Shown one piece after another: positions 25,999-34,940 of a DNA stretch of 64,000 nucleotides (position 1 is the stretch's first letter; each line of letters starts with the position of its first letter). The position numbers and the translations under genes are program-made. Source of the DNA: Gammaproteobacteria bacterium UBA5109 (lineage in GTDB: Bacteria > Pseudomonadota > Gammaproteobacteria > Pseudomonadales > Pseudohongiellaceae); contig DHZH01000006.1 in assembly GCA_002414385.1 (NCBI GenBank), positions 411,823 through 475,822 of the forward strand, written 5' to 3'. The notes beneath the pieces were generated by a model that was given only the letters and a program-made list of their open reading frames with translations, searched no databases and was not told the origin of the DNA.

Positions 25999-28095
25999 GT
26001 GGCTAGAAAAACTCCTATAGATCGTTATCGTAATATTGGCATTGTTGCACACGTAGATGCCGGTAAAACAACAACGACCGAACGTGTTCTGTTTTATACC
26101 GGTATTTCGCACAAAATTGGTGAAGTACATGATGGAGCAGCAGTCATGGACTGGATGGAACAGGAGCAGGAGCGTGGAATTACCATTACCTCGGCTGCGA
26201 CCACCTGTTTCTGGGATGGTATGGACAAGCAGTTTGATCAGTACCGCATCAATATTATTGATACCCCGGGACACGTTGACTTTACCATTGAGGTAGAACG
26301 TTCCCTGCGCGTACTGGATGGTGCTGTAGTTGTGCTTTGCGCCAGCTCCGGTGTGCAGCCGCAGACTGAAACAGTCTGGCGTCAGGCCAACCGCTATCAG
26401 GTGCCGCGTCTGGTATTCGTCAATAAAATGGACCGTGCCGGTGCCGACTTTCTGAAAGTCGTGCAGCAGATGAAAGATCGCCTGGGTGCAAAGCCGGTGC
26501 CGATTCAGCTGGCAATCGGTGCCGAAGATGAGTTCAGGGGCGTAATCGACCTGGTCAAGATGAAACAGATTATCTGGAATGAGGAAGACCAGGGCACAAC
26601 TTTTGAATATGCCGAGATTCCTGAAAACCTGAAAGCCGAAGCGCAGAAGTGGCATGAACTGGTGGTGGAATCTGCCGCAGAAGCAACAGAAGAGTTGATG
26701 GATAAATACCTTGAAGGTGGTGAGTTAACTGAAGCTGAAATTAAGCAAGGTCTGCGTATTCAGACTCTTTCAACAGAAATTGTACCGACGCTTTGCGGTT
26801 CCGCATTCAAGAACAAGGGCGTACAGGCGATGCTGGATGCCGTGGTGGAATACCTGCCCTCACCGACTGAAGTAAAAGCCATTCAGGGTGTACTGGAAGA
26901 CGGTGAAACACCGGCAATACGTGAATCCGACGATAACGCGCCGTTTGCAGCCCTGGCATTCAAGATCGCCACTGATCCTTTTGTTGGCACGCTGACCTTT
27001 TTCCGGGTCTATTCCGGTAAGTTGAATTCAGGGGATTCGGTGTATAACCCCTTGAAAGACAAGAAAGAGCGGGTTGGACGTATGGTGCAAATGCATGCCA
27101 ACTCGCGTGAAGAGATCAAGGAAGTGCTGGCTGGCGACATTGCTGCTGCCATTGGTCTGAAAGACGTCACAACAGGTGAGACACTGTGTGCTGAGGACCA
27201 TATTATTACTCTGGAAAAAATGGATTTCCCGGAGCCGGTAATTTCCGTGGCCGTGGAGCCGAAAACCAAGGCCGACCAGGAAAAAATGGGTATTGCGCTG
27301 GGCAAGCTGGCCCAGGAAGACCCGTCTTTTCGTGTCGAAACCGATGAGGAATCAGGCCAGACCATTATCTCAGGAATGGGTGAGCTGCATCTGGATGTTC
27401 TGGTTGACCGTATGCGTCGTGAATTCAATGTCGAGGCGAATATCGGTAAGCCGCAGGTAGCCTATCGTGAAACGATTCGCAAGCCGATAGAAATCGAAGG
27501 CAAGCACGTCAAGCAGTCGGGTGGTCGTGGTCAGTATGGTCACGTCTGGTTGCGTCTTGAGCCGCTGCCGGCTGATTCTGAATACGAGTTCGTCAATGAA
27601 ATCGTTGGTGGTGCGGTACCCAAGGAATACATTCCTGCGGTTGACAAAGGTGTGCAGGAACAGATGAAGAATGGTTGTATAGCCGGTTATCCACTACTGG
27701 CCATGAAAGTGACCCTTTATGATGGCTCTTTCCATGATGTCGACTCATCTGAAATGGCCTTTAAAATTGCCGGTTCCATGGCCCTGAAGGCTGGTGCCAA
27801 ACAGGCAGACCCGGCACTGTTGGAGCCCATCATGAAAGTTGAGGTGGTTACTCCGGAAGAATACATGGGAGACGTCATGGGTGACCTGAACCGTCGTCGC
27901 GGAATTGTTCAGGGCATGGAAGATTCAGCAGCAGGTAAAATCATCAATGCTGAAGTCCCGCTGGCGGAAATGTTTGGTTACTCAACCGATCTGCGTTCAG
28001 CTACCCAGGGTCGCGCAACTTACACCATGGAATTTGATAAATATGGTGAAGTTCCGAACAATGTGGCGGAAGGGATTATTGACGGTAAGGGTTAA
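25999..28095 (+). CDS. fusA: Elongation factor G
   Basis: EF-G drives ribosomal translocation. The 698-residue product has the GTPase motifs AHVDAGKTTTTER, DTPGHVDF and NKMDRAG, followed by the EF-G domains II-V. It begins with GTG, with GAGG about 10 bases upstream. It is the last gene of the str operon here: a strong terminator follows, and no tuf gene comes next. Confidence 0.98.
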   Translation: MARKTPIDRYRNIGIVAHVDAGKTTTTERVLFYTGISHKIGEVHDGAAVMDWMEQEQERGITITSAATTCFWDGMDKQFDQYRINIIDTPGHVDFTIEVERSLRVLDGAVVVLCASSGVQPQTETVWRQANRYQVPRLVFVNKMDRAGADFLKVVQQMKDRLGAKPVPIQLAIGAEDEFRGVIDLVKMKQIIWNEEDQGTTFEYAEIPENLKAEAQKWHELVVESAAEATEELMDKYLEGGELTEAEIKQGLRIQTLSTEIVPTLCGSAFKNKGVQAMLDAVVEYLPSPTEVKAIQGVLEDGETPAIRESDDNAPFAALAFKIATDPFVGTLTFFRVYSGKLNSGDSVYNPLKDKKERVGRMVQMHANSREEIKEVLAGDIAAAIGLKDVTTGETLCAEDHIITLEKMDFPEPVISVAVEPKTKADQEKMGIALGKLAQEDPSFRVETDEESGQTIISGMGELHLDVLVDRMRREFNVEANIGKPQVAYRETIRKPIEIEGKHVKQSGGRGQYGHVWLRLEPLPADSEYEFVNEIVGGAVPKEYIPAVDKGVQEQMKNGCIAGYPLLAMKVTLYDGSFHDVDSSEMAFKIAGSMALKAGAKQADPALLEPIMKVEVVTPEEYMGDVMGDLNRRRGIVQGMEDSAAGKIINAEVPLAEMFGYSTDLRSATQGRATYTMEFDKYGEVPNNVAEGIIDGKG

Positions 28096-28110
28096 ACAGC
28101 CAAAGTTGAT

Positions 28111-28138
28111 AAAAAAGCCCTCTCGAGAGGGCTTTTTT
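28111..28138. terminator. Rho-independent terminator after fusA
   Basis: A perfect 28-bp palindrome, AAAAAAGCCCTCTC joined to GAGAGGGCTTTTTT, with T run, sits 16 bases after the fusA stop. It separates the str operon from the protease gene and the S10 operon. Confidence 0.92.
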
Positions 28139-28214
28139 GTGCCCGTTCTGTTATTCAATCCGGCTTACAGGCAGATTCTTGTGATTTTTTCCGGCATCGC
28201 GCACCATTAGCGGC

Positions 28215-29117
28215 ATGACGATAATCAGAGTCTTAATTTTCCTGGCTGGTCTGCTACTGTTAAGCACGGCAAATGCAGTTAATTTTACCTATGACGGCAT
28301 CAATCGCCGTGACCCGCTGACGGAAACAGAAAACCTCACTATTCAGGCTACCGGGGAAGTATTCTGCATTGCGGCAAATTCAGGTGAACAACGCGGAGCC
28401 AGCGGGTTCTTCATTGATGCCGGTCAACCCAATGAGTTTACGCTCTTGCTGAGCTCCGGGCACAGTTTTCGTGATAATACTGACAATCAGTACCATCATG
28501 ACTGCCTGTTCCGGCCTGTAGCTGAGGAAGCATTGCTGCCGCTGGATAATATCCGAGCTGGTAACCTTTTGCAGGCTGATCCGGCTGATTTTATCAGGAA
28601 TGACTGGGGGCTGAGTGTCATGACCGGGCTGCGGGTTCCGCATGCTATTCCGATGACGCAGCGCAGTTTTGAACAGTTAATGAACATACTGGAAAGCGGT
28701 GAAGGTGAAATCAAGCTTTATGCGGGTAACCGTAGTCCTGCACAGGGTGCGCCACGCATTCAGATATCTGATCAGTGCTCGGTCTGGAAACCGGTACCAG
28801 GAGCCATCCTGGGTGCCGGGCATTCGCTGTATACCAACTGTGATGCCACTGAATCCAGCTCTGGCGGAGCGCTGGTGCTGGAGTTCAGCGATGGCCGCGT
28901 GGAGGCCATCGGCATCATGTTCGGGGCTATCCACACTACCGCCACAGTGAACCGCCTGCTGGCACAGCATGAGGGCGCCAGCAGCATAGCCGATATCGAG
29001 ACAGCGATCGATATGATCCCCAGTCCGACAACTATTATCAATGTCGCCGTACCCCTCTTGAGTGATATGCAGCCGGATGGGCTCCGCGTGTTGCTGGATA
29101 GCTATACAGGCCAGTAA
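28215..29117 (+). CDS. Secreted trypsin-like serine protease family protein
   Basis: The 300-residue product has a signal peptide (MTIIRVLIFLAGLLLLSTANA) and a trypsin-like layout: possible His in LLSSGHSF (about residue 79), an Asp in RNDWGLSVM (about 131), and Ser in ESSSGGALVL (about 216), each in the order of the catalytic triad. Four cysteines could form two disulfides. It lies between the fusA terminator and the S10 promoter, so it is its own unit, in the spot that holds tufA in many relatives. The triad is inferred from context; substrate is unknown. Confidence 0.7.
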   Translation: MTIIRVLIFLAGLLLLSTANAVNFTYDGINRRDPLTETENLTIQATGEVFCIAANSGEQRGASGFFIDAGQPNEFTLLLSSGHSFRDNTDNQYHHDCLFRPVAEEALLPLDNIRAGNLLQADPADFIRNDWGLSVMTGLRVPHAIPMTQRSFEQLMNILESGEGEIKLYAGNRSPAQGAPRIQISDQCSVWKPVPGAILGAGHSLYTNCDATESSSGGALVLEFSDGRVEAIGIMFGAIHTTATVNRLLAQHEGASSIADIETAIDMIPSPTTIINVAVPLLSDMQPDGLRVLLDSYTGQ

Positions 29118-29177
29118 GCCTCCCGCTTCAGGCCACAAGGAGTTTGGTAAAAGTTAAGCCAAAGCTGCATTAACAGC

Positions 29178-29206
29178 TTGACACTGGGAGGCCGCATCCT
29201 TACAAT
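29178..29206 (+). promoter_or_regulatory. Sigma-70 promoter of the S10 operon
   Basis: A perfect TTGACA and TACAAT are separated by 17 bases. Transcription would begin near 29213, giving a leader of about 80 bases before rpsJ. In E. coli the S10 leader carries L4-mediated control; an equivalent structure was not verified here. Confidence 0.88.
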
Positions 29207-29292
29207 TTGCGCTCTTTTTTCGCGGGGGAAAGGGTAAGTCCTGTGCCTCGCCTGAAAATGTTCTTTAAAAATAGACAGGAGATGTTGGTCGC

Positions 29293-29604
29293 ATGCAGAA
29301 CCAGCGAATTAGAATACGACTTAAAGCCTTTGATCACGGGCTTATCGACAAGTCTACACTGGAAATAGTAGACACGGTGAAACGTACAGGTGCACAGGTA
29401 AAGGGGCCTATTCCTCTGCCAACGCGCAAAGAACGTTTTACAGTGCTGATTTCGCCGCATGTAAATAAAGATGCTCGCGACCAGTATGAAATCAGAACAC
29501 ACAAACGTCTCCTGGATATTGTGGAGCCAACGGAAAAGACCGTTGATGCTCTTATGAAGCTCGACCTGGCCGCTGGTGTGGAAGTCCAGATCAGCCTGGG
29601 TTAA
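29293..29604 (+). CDS. rpsJ: 30S ribosomal protein S10
   Basis: S10 (NusE) is part of the small subunit head and of the antitermination complex. The 103-residue product starts MQNQRIRIRLKAFDHGLIDKS and contains the signature PLPTRKERFTVLISPHVNKD. First gene of the S10 operon. A 187-base gap follows before rplC. Confidence 0.98.
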   Translation: MQNQRIRIRLKAFDHGLIDKSTLEIVDTVKRTGAQVKGPIPLPTRKERFTVLISPHVNKDARDQYEIRTHKRLLDIVEPTEKTVDALMKLDLAAGVEVQISLG

Positions 29605-29613
29605 GAATTACGG

Positions 29614-29639
29614 GGTATCGGAGTCAAGACTCCGATACC
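29614..29639. repeat. Inverted repeat hairpin after rpsJ
   Basis: GGTATCGGAGTC and GACTCCGATACC are perfect complements around AA, ten bases after the rpsJ stop. A T run is absent. The arms resemble those of the 42-bp palindrome at 15136-15177 (GGTATCAGAGT). Confidence 0.85.
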
Positions 29640-29791
29640 TTACTAAAGCAGTAAGTGTCTGCCCATCTCAAAGCTGGCACTCTAAATACAACAAGTAGTC
29701 GTCCCTGTGTTTCAGGGATACAAACAAAACATGGTGGAATGCGAAAGCAGCCATAGTGGGTTTCAGCCCCATACACGATGAGGTTATAACA

Positions 29792-30451
29792 ATGTCGATT
29801 GGCTTAGTCGGTCGAAAAAGCGGGATGACCCGCATTTTCACCGAAGAAGGGTCCTCTATACCCGTAACAGTTGTGGAAGTAATTCCCAACCGCGTCACGC
29901 AGATTAAAACAGTTGAAGCTGATGGCTACAGTGCCATTCAGGTCACTGCAGGTTCTGTGAAGGCTTCACATGTCTCCAAATCCAGGGCAGGCCATTTTGC
30001 CAAAGCAGGAGTCGATGCAGGCCGTGGTCTGTGGGAATTTCGACTGGAAGAAGCTGAACTCAGCGAGCAGGAACTTGCTGCGGGTTCGGAAATTTCCGTT
30101 GAAAAATTCGAAACTGGTCAGATGGTCGATGTAACCGGAACCTCAAAAGGTAAGGGTTTTCAGGGTACTATCAAGCGCCACAATTTCCACATGCAGGATG
30201 CGACTCACGGTAACTCGCTGTCACATCGTGCCCCGGGTTCAATCGGACAGTGTCAAACTCCTGGCCGGGTCTGGAAAGGCAAGAAAATGTCAGGCCAGAT
30301 GGGTAACGTGACGGTGACCACACAGGGTCTTGAAGTCGTCAAAGTTGATGTCGAAAACAACCTCATCATGATCAAAGGTGCAATACCTGGTGCTACAGGA
30401 GCAGACGTGATCATTTCTCCAGCAATCAAAGTCAAGTCTTCAAGGGGGTAA
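29792..30451 (+). CDS. rplC: 50S ribosomal protein L3
   Basis: L3 is an early assembly protein near the peptidyl transferase centre. ATG 29792 is chosen because the protein then starts SIGLVGRKSGMTRIF like its relatives, with GATGAGGT upstream; the frame is open to 29756. The 219-residue product contains the signature FQGTIKRHNFHMQDATHGNS. The 187-base gap after rpsJ is larger than usual. Confidence 0.97.
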   Translation: MSIGLVGRKSGMTRIFTEEGSSIPVTVVEVIPNRVTQIKTVEADGYSAIQVTAGSVKASHVSKSRAGHFAKAGVDAGRGLWEFRLEEAELSEQELAAGSEISVEKFETGQMVDVTGTSKGKGFQGTIKRHNFHMQDATHGNSLSHRAPGSIGQCQTPGRVWKGKKMSGQMGNVTVTTQGLEVVKVDVENNLIMIKGAIPGATGADVIISPAIKVKSSRG

Positions 30452-30454
30452 GCA

Positions 30455-31072
30455 ATGGATATTAATGTTGCAGCGCCTGGTAAGAAGACCAGCAAAACAG
30501 TAAGCGTTTCCGACGAGAGTTTCGCTAAAGAATTTAATGAAAGCCTGGTGCACCAGGTTGTCGTAACCTATATGGCCGGTGCCCGTCAGGGTTCAGTCAA
30601 GCAAAAGACCCGTGCCGAAGTCAGCGGTGGTGGACGCAAGCCATGGCGCCAGAAAGGCACAGGCCGTGCCCGTGCCGGTAGCACCCGAGGCCCGATTTGG
30701 CGTTCAGGTGGCGTTACTTTTGCTGCAAGACCTCAGGATCATTCCAAGAAAATTAACAAAAAAATGTATCGCGGCGCCCTTCGCTGCATCCTTTCCGAAT
30801 TAATCCGTCAGGAACGACTCCTCGTCGTTGATGAGTTCACCGTTGACAACCACAAGACCAAAGGCCTGGTTCAGAAGCTTTCCGAATTTGATCTTAAAGA
30901 TGTGCTGATCATAAGCGATGAAGTGGACAAGAATCTGTATCTGGCTGCGCGCAATCTGTACAAGGTAGATGTGCGGGATGCTTCTGCGGTGGATCCGGTC
31001 AGCCTGATTGGATTCGATAAGGTGCTGATGACTGTGCCGGCCTTGAAGAAAGTAGAGGGGATGCTGGCATGA
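30455..31072 (+). CDS. rplD: 50S ribosomal protein L4
   Basis: L4 extends into the exit tunnel and, in E. coli, represses the S10 operon. The 205-residue product has the tunnel loop with GGGRKPWRQKGTGRARAGS. It starts three bases after rplC and overlaps rplW by four bases. Confidence 0.98.
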   Translation: MDINVAAPGKKTSKTVSVSDESFAKEFNESLVHQVVVTYMAGARQGSVKQKTRAEVSGGGRKPWRQKGTGRARAGSTRGPIWRSGGVTFAARPQDHSKKINKKMYRGALRCILSELIRQERLLVVDEFTVDNHKTKGLVQKLSEFDLKDVLIISDEVDKNLYLAARNLYKVDVRDASAVDPVSLIGFDKVLMTVPALKKVEGMLA

Positions 31073-31368
31073 AACAGGAACGACTGTTAACAATTATTCG
31101 TGGTCCGCACATCTCGGAAAAATCCTCAATTATTTCTGAGGATAACAACCAGGTGACTTTCAAGGTTGCGATTGATGCTACCAAACCCGAAATCAAGGAA
31201 GCTGTTGAAAGCCTTTTTGATGTCGAGGTTAAAGATGTGCAGGTACTTAATGTAAAAGGTAAAACCAAACGCACCGCACGTGGCAAAATTCGCCGTCGGT
31301 CCAATTGGAAAAAAGCCTATGTCCGCTTGGAGCAGGGTCAGGAAATTGACTTTGCCGAGTTGGCTTAA
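31069..31368 (+). CDS. rplW: 50S ribosomal protein L23
   Basis: L23 lies at the tunnel exit and docks trigger factor and SRP. The 99-residue product has the conserved GPHISEKSSI and NVKGKTKRTARGKI stretches. Its ATG overlaps the rplD stop (ATGA), so the two are coupled. Confidence 0.97.
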   Translation: MKQERLLTIIRGPHISEKSSIISEDNNQVTFKVAIDATKPEIKEAVESLFDVEVKDVQVLNVKGKTKRTARGKIRRRSNWKKAYVRLEQGQEIDFAELA

Positions 31369-31396
31369 AGGTGCAGAAGGAAGGTAGGAGAAGATT

Positions 31397-32227
31397 ATGC
31401 CAGTTGTAAAAAGTAAGCCTACTTCAGCAGGCCGCCGCTTTGTAGTCAAGGTTGTAAACCCTGATCTGCATAAAGGCCAGCCGTATGCGCCTTTATTGGA
31501 GAAGAAAACAAAAAACGGCGGGCGTAACAATGCCGGTCGTATTACACGACGTCATGCTGGTGGGGGACATAAACAGAAGTACCGCATCATCGATTTCCGT
31601 CGTGACAAGGATAATATCCCTGCTGTTGTAGAGCGGCTTGAATATGATCCGAATCGCAGCGCCAATATTGCCCTGCTGAAATATGCTGATGGTGAGCGCC
31701 GTTACATAATTGCACCGGCAAAAGTATCCGCTGGTGATGAACTGTATTCCGGTACTGCGGTACCGATGAAACCGGGTAATTGTCTGCCTTTGAACAATAT
31801 TCCTGTAGGCAGCACCGTGCATTGTGTGGAATTGAAGCCTGGACGTGGTGCTCAGATGGCCCGCAGTGCCGGCGCAGCAGTACAGCTGGTTGCCCGTGAA
31901 GGCCGTTACGCTACCCTGCGGCTGCGTTCCGGTGAGATGCGTAAAGTACTGGCTGATTGCCGTGCAACGCTGGGACAGGTGTCTAACAGCGAACACAGCC
32001 TGCGATCACTGGGCAAAGCTGGTGCCAAACGCTGGCGCGGTGTACGTCCGACAGTTCGTGGTGTAGCCATGAACCCGGTCGATCATCCCCATGGTGGTGG
32101 TGAAGGCAGAACTTCAGGAGGCCGTCATCCGGTATCACCCTGGGGTACACCGACCAAAGGTTACAAGACAAGAAGTAATAAACGTACGGATGGCATGATT
32201 GTGCGCCGTCGTAATTCGAGCAGATAA
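31397..32227 (+). CDS. rplB: 50S ribosomal protein L2
   Basis: L2 is a primary 23S rRNA binding protein needed for subunit association. The 276-residue product has the C-terminal signature VAMNPVDHPHGGGEGRTSGG, including the conserved functional histidine. AGGAGA precedes the start. Confidence 0.99.
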   Translation: MPVVKSKPTSAGRRFVVKVVNPDLHKGQPYAPLLEKKTKNGGRNNAGRITRRHAGGGHKQKYRIIDFRRDKDNIPAVVERLEYDPNRSANIALLKYADGERRYIIAPAKVSAGDELYSGTAVPMKPGNCLPLNNIPVGSTVHCVELKPGRGAQMARSAGAAVQLVAREGRYATLRLRSGEMRKVLADCRATLGQVSNSEHSLRSLGKAGAKRWRGVRPTVRGVAMNPVDHPHGGGEGRTSGGRHPVSPWGTPTKGYKTRSNKRTDGMIVRRRNSSR

Positions 32228-32248
32228 GAGAACAGGAGCTTAAAGACA

Positions 32249-32521
32249 GTGCCAAGATCTCTAAAAAAAGGCCCGTTTATAGATCTTCATTTATTGAAGA
32301 AAGTGCAGGTCGCAGCTGAGAACAATGATCGTAAGCCGATAAAAACCTGGTCCAGACGGTCCATGGTTTCTCCGGAAATGCTCGGTCTGACGATTGCAGT
32401 CCATAACGGTCGCCAGCACGTGCCGATTCTTATCAGTGAAGATATGGTGGGGCACAAGCTTGGTGAATTTGTTGTGACCCGAACTTACCGTGGCCATGCT
32501 GCAGATAAAAAGGCTCGTTAA
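32249..32521 (+). CDS. rpsS: 30S ribosomal protein S19
   Basis: S19 binds the small subunit head with S13. The 90-residue product starts with GTG and reads PRSLKKGPFIDLHLLKKV, with the signature TIAVHNGRQHVPILISEDMV. ACAGGAG precedes the start. Confidence 0.98.
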   Translation: MPRSLKKGPFIDLHLLKKVQVAAENNDRKPIKTWSRRSMVSPEMLGLTIAVHNGRQHVPILISEDMVGHKLGEFVVTRTYRGHAADKKAR

Positions 32522-32564
32522 GGCATTATTACTAGCTTATACAGGTATTTGAGGAAAGAAGAAG

Positions 32565-32909
32565 ATGGAAGTGACAGCGAAACTCAGAGGTGCAAACCTA
32601 AGCGCTCAGAAAGCACGACTGGTTGCTGACCAGATTCGTGGTCTGGGTGTAGAAGAAGCGCTGGAAATACTGACCTTCAGCCCGAAAAAGGCTGCAGAAC
32701 TGATCAGAAAAGTTCTGAATTCGGCAATTGCCAATGCCGAACACAATGAAGGTCTGGATATTGACGAGCTTCGTGTCAGCACTATCTATGTGGATGAAGG
32801 CACAACCCTGAAACGCATTCGCCCGCGTTCCAAAGGGCGGGCCGACAGAATTTTAAAACGCTATTGTCATATTACCGTGAAGGTCAATGACGAAAGCCCT
32901 AACAAATAA
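32565..32909 (+). CDS. rplV: 50S ribosomal protein L22
   Basis: L22 lines the nascent-chain tunnel. The 114-residue product has the conserved SAQKARLVADQIRG start and the beta-hairpin loop ending RIRPRSKGRADRILKR. This is the usual macrolide-interacting region and looks intact. It is followed by rpsC after 15 bases. Confidence 0.98.
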   Translation: MEVTAKLRGANLSAQKARLVADQIRGLGVEEALEILTFSPKKAAELIRKVLNSAIANAEHNEGLDIDELRVSTIYVDEGTTLKRIRPRSKGRADRILKRYCHITVKVNDESPNK

Positions 32910-32924
32910 AGACAAGGGGTAAAC

Positions 32925-33587
32925 ATGGGGCAGAAAGTAAACCCGACAGGCATAAGACTCGGTATTGTTAAAAAACATACTTCGGTCTGGTATGCCAGTG
33001 GCGAGGAATATGCTGCACATTTACTGCAGGATATGGAAATTCGCGACATGATTAAAAAGAAACTGGCTGCGGCTTCGGTTTCCCGTGTCGAAATTGAACG
33101 CCCGGCACAGACTGCCCGAATCACCATTTATACTGCTCGCCCCGGCATTGTAATTGGTAAGAAAGGTGAAGATGTTGAAAAACTGCGTGGTCTGCTGAGT
33201 GCAAAAATGGGTGTGCCCGTGCACATCAATATTGAAGAAATTCGTAAACCGGATCTGGATGCCCAACTGGTTGCCGACAGTATTGCCCAGCAGCTGGAGC
33301 GTCGTGTGATGTTCCGTCGCGCCATGAAACGCGCTATGCAGAATGCCATGCGCCAGGGTGCAGAAGGTATCAAGGTCCAGGTAAGTGGTCGTCTGGGCGG
33401 TGCGGAAATTGCCCGTTCCGAACGTTATCACGAAGGACGCGTACCTTTGCATACACTGCGCGCTGATATTGATTACGCTACCAGTGAAGCATTGACTACT
33501 TACGGCATCATCGGTGTCAAAGTATGGATATTCAAGGGCGAAATACTGAATTTTGATGAAGACACTGCTGCTTCAGAAAGCAAGTAA
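32925..33587 (+). CDS. rpsC: 30S ribosomal protein S3
   Basis: S3 forms part of the mRNA entry site. The 220-residue product has a KH domain (PGIVIGKKGEDVEKLR) and the C-terminal signature GRLGGAEIARSERYHEGRVP. It starts GQKVNPTGIRLGIVKKHTS. A little shorter than E. coli S3 at the tail. Confidence 0.99.
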   Translation: MGQKVNPTGIRLGIVKKHTSVWYASGEEYAAHLLQDMEIRDMIKKKLAAASVSRVEIERPAQTARITIYTARPGIVIGKKGEDVEKLRGLLSAKMGVPVHINIEEIRKPDLDAQLVADSIAQQLERRVMFRRAMKRAMQNAMRQGAEGIKVQVSGRLGGAEIARSERYHEGRVPLHTLRADIDYATSEALTTYGIIGVKVWIFKGEILNFDEDTAASESK

Positions 33588-33611
33588 GCGCAGGCAAGAG
33601 GACGAACTAAG

Positions 33612-34025
33612 ATGTTACAACCGAAGCGAACAAAATTCCGCAAACAGATGAAGGGCCGTAATCGTGGTCTGGCACATCGCGGTAGTGCAGTGAGTTTTGG
33701 CGAATACGGTCTGAAAGCTATGGATCGGGGTCGTCTGACGGCGCGTCAGATTGAAGCGGCACGACGGGCTTTAACACGTCACGTGAAACGTGGCGGTAAA
33801 ATCTGGATTCGGGTATTCCCGGACAAACCAATTACCAAAAAACCACTGGAAGTTCGCCAGGGTAAAGGTAAAGGTAGTGTTGAGTACTGGGTTGCCCAGA
33901 TTCAGCCGGGCAGAGTCCTGTTTGAAATTGAAGGCGTAAGTGAAGAGATGGCAGAAGAGGCATTTCGTCTTGCTGCTGCCAAACTGCCATTTACGACCAA
34001 GTTTGCGAAAAGGGTGGTGATGTAA
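33612..34025 (+). CDS. rplP: 50S ribosomal protein L16
   Basis: L16 contacts the A-site tRNA. The 137-residue product begins LQPKRTKFRKQMKGRNRG and ends in KLPFTTKFAKRVVM. Its stop overlaps the rpmC start (TAATG). The substrate motif for arginine hydroxylation in the family (around Arg81) lies in the conserved central part. Confidence 0.98.
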   Translation: MLQPKRTKFRKQMKGRNRGLAHRGSAVSFGEYGLKAMDRGRLTARQIEAARRALTRHVKRGGKIWIRVFPDKPITKKPLEVRQGKGKGSVEYWVAQIQPGRVLFEIEGVSEEMAEEAFRLAAAKLPFTTKFAKRVVM

Positions 34026-34225
34026 TGGCCGGACTTGATACTACAGAACTAAGAGAAAAATCTGTCGAAGAACTCGATGAGGTTTTACAGGGCTTATTGC
34101 GTGATCAGTTTAGTCACAGAATGCAGAAAACAACTGGCCAGCTTAACCAGACTCACTTGCTGTCCGTGGTGAGAAAAGATATTGCCAGAGTTAAAACTCT
34201 GATTAGTGAAAAAGCAGGTTCATAA
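34025..34225 (+). CDS. rpmC: 50S ribosomal protein L29
   Basis: L29 is a small helical protein by the tunnel exit. The 66-residue product contains the signature HLLSVVRKDIARVKTLI. It overlaps rplP by one base and is two bases before rpsQ. Confidence 0.97.
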   Translation: MAGLDTTELREKSVEELDEVLQGLLRDQFSHRMQKTTGQLNQTHLLSVVRKDIARVKTLISEKAGS

Positions 34226-34227
34226 GA

Positions 34228-34503
34228 ATGTCAGAAGCTCAAACACAAGAAAAACGTGCACGTATTGCTACTGGTAAAGTTGTCAGTAACAAAATGGAAA
34301 AAACAGTCACTGTTTTGGTGGAAAGACGCGTGAAGCATCCGGTTTACGGAAAGTACGTCACCAAGTCTTCCAAGTTACATGCACACGATGAAAAAAATGA
34401 ATGTAATCCTGGTGATAAGGTAACCATCAAGGAAGTCCGTCCAATTTCAAAAATGAAAACCTGGGCGCTGGTATCCATTGATGAGAAGGCCGTACAGGTT
34501 TAA
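34228..34503 (+). CDS. rpsQ: 30S ribosomal protein S17
   Basis: S17 is a primary 16S rRNA binding protein. The 91-residue product has the OB-fold core TGKVVSNKMEKTVTVLVERR and the signature GDKVTIKEVRPISKMKTW. It is the last gene of the S10 operon equivalent. Confidence 0.97.
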   Translation: MSEAQTQEKRARIATGKVVSNKMEKTVTVLVERRVKHPVYGKYVTKSSKLHAHDEKNECNPGDKVTIKEVRPISKMKTWALVSIDEKAVQV

Positions 34504-34542
34504 GAGTTTAGGTAGCAGGGTCGAGAGGCGCGGAGAAGTTAG

Positions 34543-34911
34543 ATGATTCAAACTCAGTCATATTTAGACGTGGCGGATAACAGTGGTGCAAGACGTGTCA
34601 TGTGCATCAAGGTACTGGGCGGCTCTCACAGACGTTATGCCAGAATAGGTGACGTCATTAAAGTAACGGTGAAAGAAGCAATTCCCCGTGGCAAGGTTAA
34701 AAAAGGCCAGGTACTTAATGCCCTGGTTGTTAGAACCAAAAGTGGTGTTCGACGTCAGGATGGGTCACTGATCCGCTTTGATGATAATGCAGCTATATTG
34801 CTGAACACTCAGGAAGCCCCGATCGGCACACGTGTATTCGGGCCGGTAACGCGTGAACTGCGTACCGCGAAATTTATGAAAATTATTTCTCTGGCGCCGG
34901 AAGTGCTCTAG
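34543..34911 (+). CDS. rplN: 50S ribosomal protein L14
   Basis: L14 contacts 16S rRNA at bridge B8. The 122-residue product begins MIQTQSYLDVADNSGARRVM and has the signature ending in ARIGDVIKVTVKEAIP. It is the first gene of the spc operon equivalent; only 39 bases separate it from rpsQ. Confidence 0.99.
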   Translation: MIQTQSYLDVADNSGARRVMCIKVLGGSHRRYARIGDVIKVTVKEAIPRGKVKKGQVLNALVVRTKSGVRRQDGSLIRFDDNAAILLNTQEAPIGTRVFGPVTRELRTAKFMKIISLAPEVL

Positions 34912-34940
34912 TAGATTGTAGAAGGTTAGGTAGAAGGCTA

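Noticed and set aside
25978..26655. 225-codon minus-strand ORF over fusA
   Set aside because: Shadow frame opposite the EF-G GTPase domain, with low-complexity appearance and no start signal.
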